From assembly GCA_964555055.1 (NCBI GenBank), contig CAZKQW010000001.1, forward strand, positions 248,001 to 312,000: a stretch of 64,000 nucleotides of DNA, in the 5' to 3' direction. Shown in pieces: positions 61,114 to 64,000 of the stretch; positions within the stretch are counted from its first letter, which is position 1; the number at the start of each line of letters is the position of its first letter. This DNA comes from GCA-016699445 sp964555055. GTDB taxonomy: Bacteria; UBA10199; JACPAL01; GCA-016699445. The translations under genes were made by a program, and so were the position numbers. The notes beneath the pieces were generated by a model that was not told the origin of the DNA, did not search any database, and saw only the letters and a list, made by a program, of their open reading frames with translations.

Positions 61114-61170
61114 GGGAAAGGAGATGGGGGATTGGGCGGTGGAGCATGTCTCCTTTCCCCTTGCTCCACC
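61114..61170. other. Possible H-type pseudoknot of unknown role
   Basis: GGGAAAGGAGA (61114-61124) pairs with TCTCCTTTCCC (61149-61159), and GGTGGAGCA (61138-61146), lying within the first loop, pairs with TGCTCCACC (61162-61170) outside it. Both pairings are perfect (11 and 9 bases), with linkers of 13, 2 and 2 bases, the layout of an H-type pseudoknot. It is 144 bases before pabB. It could be a small RNA, a leader element or nested inverted repeats of a DNA element. No known riboswitch matched by eye. Confidence 0.55.
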
Positions 61171-61313
61171 AACTTGTCTAATGAGGTGGTCCTTTGGGGA
61201 CATACTTATTATCGTCAACAAGGCTAAAAAGTTTCCTCTTTTTTTAAAAAATATTCTTCTTCCTTTTTAAGGCTGAGATTGTCGGGCTTTATCTTATTGA
61301 AATAGTTATATTA

Positions 61314-62627
61314 ATGAGTTCTTTGTTTTTTATGTTTTCGAAATATTTTTTTCCTCCTGAAACGACTCTCTCCGTAAGCCCTGACGAATTGCCTTTTTCC
61401 CTTTTTCAAGAGGAAGGGACCGTTTTGCTAGAATCTTCACTTGTGTCACAAAAGTCACGGCATACTTTCCTCGGCCTCAAGCCTCTTCGCATTCTCTCCT
61501 CCACCACAAGCACTCTGGAGGCCTTGGAAGCCGAAATAGACGCCACCTGGAGCTCCCACTCGCCTCCGTCCGCATGCAACGGAATGTGGGTGGGTTATTT
61601 AGGGTATGAAGCCTATGAGAGATCGGCGACGGATCTGACGCCCTCTTTTTGGTTCGGTTATTACGACCAAGGCTATGTCTACGATCATCTCTTGAAAAGA
61701 GGTTTCGTTTTTTCTCCCCGACTCGAAGAAACGAAATCCCTCCTGAAGGAGGGCTCCCCACGAAAAAACGGCACCTTCGCGAATGCGCCAAGCCCCCAAC
61801 CCCGAAGCACGATGACGCGTTCGGAGTATTTCGAAGCCCTCCGTACGATTAAAGAGCATTTGGCGAACGGGGATTGCTACCAGGTAAATTTCGCCCAACG
61901 CTTCGAAGCGCCCTTCTCGGGGGATCCATATGGACTCTACCGGAGGCTTTGCCTGACGAATCCGGGGACCTACGCCGCCTACCTCAATCTCGGCGACGCG
62001 CACATTCTCTCCTCTTCACCCGAATGCTTCTTGGAGATTTCCGGTTCCGCGATCTCGACCCGTCCCATCAAAGGCACTCGCCCACGGGGAGCGACGCCCG
62101 AGGAGGACCGGCGCTTCAAGGAGGACCTGGCGTCCCATGCAAAGGACCGGTCCGAGCTTTTGATGATCACGGATTTGGAGAGGAACGATTTGGGCAAGGT
62201 GTGCGTCCCCGGCAGCATCCAAGTCACGAAGCTTTCCGACATCGAGTCCTACGCGCACGTCCACCATCAAGTCTCCGAAATCGCCGGCGTCCTCCGCGAC
62301 GATACGGCCTTATCGACGATTTTGCGGGCCCTTTTCCCGGGAGGCTCCATCACGGGGGCTCCCAAGCGGAAAGCGATGGATATCATCCGCCGTTTGGAAC
62401 GCCATCCGCGCAACGTCTACTGCGGAGCCATCGGCTACGTCGGCGAGAATCGGCAGTCCCAATTCAATATCGCGATCCGGACGATGGTGCTGAAAAACGA
62501 AACGGCTTATTGTTACAGCGGTGGGGGTATCGTCATGGATTCGGACCCGGAATGCGAGCATGAAGAGACCCTCATCAAGGCCAAGGGGATGTTCGAAGCC
62601 TTAAACGAGACTGTACGGCTTCGGTGA
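61314..62627 (+). CDS. pabB: Aminodeoxychorismate synthase component I
   Basis: 437 residues, chorismate-binding fold. It carries PIKGT (STRPIKGTRPRG), the Lys form characteristic of PabB rather than the PIAGT of anthranilate synthase, then ELLMITDLERNDLGKV, FPGGSITGAPK and GGGIVMDSDPECEHEETL. It makes aminodeoxychorismate for 4-aminobenzoate and folate. The glutaminase partner PabA is not next to it. With pabC at 62892 it forms the folate branch. Overlaps the convergent small membrane gene by 27 bases. Confidence 0.94.
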   Translation: MSSLFFMFSKYFFPPETTLSVSPDELPFSLFQEEGTVLLESSLVSQKSRHTFLGLKPLRILSSTTSTLEALEAEIDATWSSHSPPSACNGMWVGYLGYEAYERSATDLTPSFWFGYYDQGYVYDHLLKRGFVFSPRLEETKSLLKEGSPRKNGTFANAPSPQPRSTMTRSEYFEALRTIKEHLANGDCYQVNFAQRFEAPFSGDPYGLYRRLCLTNPGTYAAYLNLGDAHILSSSPECFLEISGSAISTRPIKGTRPRGATPEEDRRFKEDLASHAKDRSELLMITDLERNDLGKVCVPGSIQVTKLSDIESYAHVHHQVSEIAGVLRDDTALSTILRALFPGGSITGAPKRKAMDIIRRLERHPRNVYCGAIGYVGENRQSQFNIAIRTMVLKNETAYCYSGGGIVMDSDPECEHEETLIKAKGMFEALNETVRLR

Positions 62628-62855
62628 TTTTTGGTGGATAGGCGCTCGGGAAGGCTGTTTTTTGATTTTCAGCGAGTCGATCGGCACAAAATAACCCGGA
62701 ACGACCAAGTCCACCACCATACGCCCCACCAGAAGCAGGTGAAAGAGCCAGACGGGTTTATAAAGGGTCAGCCCCACCACTTCCGCCATAAGCGCAAGGG
62801 ACAGCCAAAAGGATCGGGGGGCCTGCCGGAGGGTCTGTTCGATGAAAGCCTTCAT
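62601..62855 (-). CDS. Small membrane protein of unknown function
   Basis: 84 residues with two hydrophobic stretches (FWLSLALMAEVVGLTLY, WLFHLLLVGRMVVDLVV) and a Lys/Pro-rich tail. The ATG at 62855 has GGGGAGA 13 bases away, rather far; a TTG at 62882 adds nine residues. It lies on the opposite strand between pabB and pabC. Composition favours a real gene over the plus-strand reading in the same place, which is Arg/His-rich and lacks a fold. No family recognised. Confidence 0.5.
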   Translation of the reverse strand: MKAFIEQTLRQAPRSFWLSLALMAEVVGLTLYKPVWLFHLLLVGRMVVDLVVPGYFVPIDSLKIKKQPSRAPIHQKSPKPYSLV

Positions 62856-62891
62856 ATTGATGTTATCGTCTCCCCATGCCAAAAGGTTGTG

Positions 62892-63743
62892 ATGAAAAGC
62901 GTTTTCGTCTGGATCAACGGCCGCATCCTCAACGCCAAAAAAGCGAAAATATCAATTGATAATTCGTCTTTCCTGAGTGGAATCGGCGTGTTCGAGACGA
63001 TGAAAGCCGTGGGCGACGACGTCCTTTTCCTCCCCCTTCACTTGGAAAGATTCTTCAAGAACGCGAAAAAAACGGGCCTGAAACTCCCCTGCCCTCCCGA
63101 CCTCCTTTTCCAAGCGATTCCAGCGATCGTCCGTAAAAACCGCTTCCCCCGGACCACGATCCGCATGACCCTCTCCCGCGACGGGCAAGGGAAACCCCAC
63201 CTCGTCATCGCCCCGCGCCCCTTCGAGGCCTATCCGAAAAGCCACTACACCCGGGGAGGAAAGCTCGTCTTCATCCGGTCGGTCGCAGCCGATTCCCCCG
63301 CCCTCTCGACGATCAAGACGACGAGCTATCTGACGAAAATGGCGGCCCGCGAGGAGACCAAGCGCCGCGGCGCCGTCGAAGGGTTGTTGATCAACGCCAA
63401 GGGTTTCGTGACGGAAGGGGCGAGCAGCAACGTTTTCATCGTGAAAAACGGCGTCCTCATCACACCGCCGTTATCCGACGGCCTCTTGCCGGGCACGCGC
63501 CGGAAGCTGGTCTTGAGGATCGCGAAAAAAATGAAAATGAAATCGAGGGAGAAAAGCCTGCGACCGCGGGACATCTTGGAGGCCGACGAAGTCTTCATCA
63601 CGAGCTCCCTCAAAGACATCCTGCCGATCCGAAGGGTCGAAGGAAAAACCCTCCCCGTCCCCTGCCCCGGCCCCGTGACTCGGGAACTTGTCGGAGCGGA
63701 ACTAAAGCAATTGGGCAGCAACCTAATGCCCAAAGACTTTTAG
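62892..63743 (+). CDS. pabC: Aminodeoxychorismate lyase-type class IV aminotransferase
   Basis: 283 residues, fold type IV PLP enzyme. It starts MKSVFVWINGRILNAKKAKIS (usual class IV start), the Schiff-base lysine lies in TIKTTSYLTKMAAREE, and the TEGASSNVFIVKNG and LLPGTRRKLVL motifs are present. Class IV also includes branched-chain aminotransferases, but pabB directly upstream favours 4-amino-4-deoxychorismate lyase. AAAGG precedes the ATG; the long in-frame stretch upstream is not coding. Confidence 0.88.
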   Translation: MKSVFVWINGRILNAKKAKISIDNSSFLSGIGVFETMKAVGDDVLFLPLHLERFFKNAKKTGLKLPCPPDLLFQAIPAIVRKNRFPRTTIRMTLSRDGQGKPHLVIAPRPFEAYPKSHYTRGGKLVFIRSVAADSPALSTIKTTSYLTKMAAREETKRRGAVEGLLINAKGFVTEGASSNVFIVKNGVLITPPLSDGLLPGTRRKLVLRIAKKMKMKSREKSLRPRDILEADEVFITSSLKDILPIRRVEGKTLPVPCPGPVTRELVGAELKQLGSNLMPKDF

Positions 63744-63793
63744 CGCACATTTAAGGAAAAATTTTTTTCACTACACTTCCTGATTTCTACATT

Positions 63794-63909
63794 TTGTAGT
63801 GTAAGAATTGTGCAGTACACATTAATTATTTTCAATAAATGTACTGTACATAACTCTTTCACGTGTAGTACAGTACAAGATGCCAATTTTTAAATTTTGT
63901 ACTGTACAA
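63794..63909. promoter_or_regulatory. Array of palindromic operator-like sites
   Basis: Five copies of a 13-base dyad close to TTGTAC-N-GTACAA: 63794-63806 (degenerate, centre 63800), 63808-63820 (centre 63814), 63839-63851 (ATGTACTGTACAT, perfect), 63866-63878 (TAGTACAGTACAA) and 63897-63909 (TTGTACTGTACAA, perfect). Centres are 14, 31, 27 and 31 bases apart. The last site ends four bases before the ATG at 63914, where a bound protein would block initiation. Likely binding sites for a repressor, perhaps the product of the gene itself; iterons are an alternative. Confidence 0.7.
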
Positions 63910-63913
63910 CTCC

Positions 63914-64000
63914 ATGAAAAGAAACGACGCCCCCATCGTTAAAGGTATCTTGAAAGAGGAGCTGGACCGCGCACGCGCGCTGCAAGCAAAGTACGAGAGG
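63914..64000 (+). CDS. Start of an unidentified gene, cut by the window edge
   Basis: 29 codons from ATG at 63914 run off the right edge: MKRNDAPIVKGILKEELDRARALQAKYER. The charged helical start gives no family. The ATG lies four bases after the operator array, and no separate Shine-Dalgarno is visible. The AT-rich upstream region and the dense operators suggest a tightly controlled or acquired gene. Confidence 0.7.
   Translation, partial: MKRNDAPIVKGILKEELDRARALQAKYER

Noticed and set aside
61035..61172. tRNA, tmRNA or SRP RNA ending in CCACCA
   Set aside because: No acceptor stem, T-loop or SRP core motif; only the CCACCA-like end fits.
62631..62891. Plus-strand N-terminal extension of pabC
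   Set aside because: The extension is Arg/His-rich and unrelated to the family; the true start at 62892 has AAAGG, and the opposite strand reads as a membrane protein.

Overview
The window is a gene-dense stretch of a Gram-negative bacterial chromosome. It encodes an outer-membrane machinery set (BamA, an OmpH/Skp-type chaperone, LolCDE-type lipoprotein transport, Lnt, Lgt, LspA). It also has a cysteine-rich EGF-like lipoprotein, FHA-domain proteins, an H-NOX sensor and many two-component proteins. This mix, with the gene order around rpsT/murJ/ileS/lspA and phoH/ybeY/lnt/prfB/lysS, suggests a deltaproteobacterium-like lineage (Myxococcota/Bdellovibrionota-type or a related uncultured group). 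That placement is inference. I see no tRNA, rRNA, CRISPR array, insertion sequence or prophage.

Left part (1-16.6 kb): a TatD nuclease-radical SAM fusion coupled to an AAA-type ATPase, a ferredoxin with a C-terminal beta-rich domain, secreted proteins, a class III aminotransferase, a coiled-coil FHA protein and a hemerythrin-like protein. A four-gene H-NOX, histidine kinase, receiver, receiver-HD-GYP operon (8733-11854) looks like a gas-to-cyclic-di-GMP signalling unit. It is followed by a DNA polymerase I without its proofreading domain, a second AAA-type ATPase and hemB.

16.8-21.2 kb is an accessory block of three same-strand genes with no family I recognise firmly. The third product has a C-terminal region that reads like a divergent caspase-like (CHAT-type) His/Cys peptidase. 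The second has a C-terminal hydrophobic hairpin. This is the best candidate here for an undescribed system.

21.3-36.6 kb: a translationally coupled lgt, lipoprotein, ileS, lspA, second lgt, CPBP protease run, then an RluA-type pseudouridine synthase, murJ and rpsT with two small orphan genes beside them, a TIGR02757-type protein, nadA, a secreted protein, the bifunctional (p)ppGpp enzyme, and a probably frameshifted gene.

36.7-55.7 kb is a long minus-strand envelope and translation run. In transcription order it is phoH, an HD phosphohydrolase of PgpH type, ybeY, lnt, prfB (with programmed frameshift), a 980-residue cysteine-rich lipoprotein, lysS, two lolC/E genes, lolD, bamA, ompH, a Trm112-FHA fusion, yicC and gmk. 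A YjbQ-type gene and a second signalling cluster (two receivers, a PAS kinase, a degenerate GGDEF-receiver protein) lie upstream. The right end has a DEDD-type exonuclease, rlmE, a structured intergenic region with a terminator and a possible pseudoknot, pabB and pabC, and then an array of palindromic operator-like sites in front of a gene that runs off the end.
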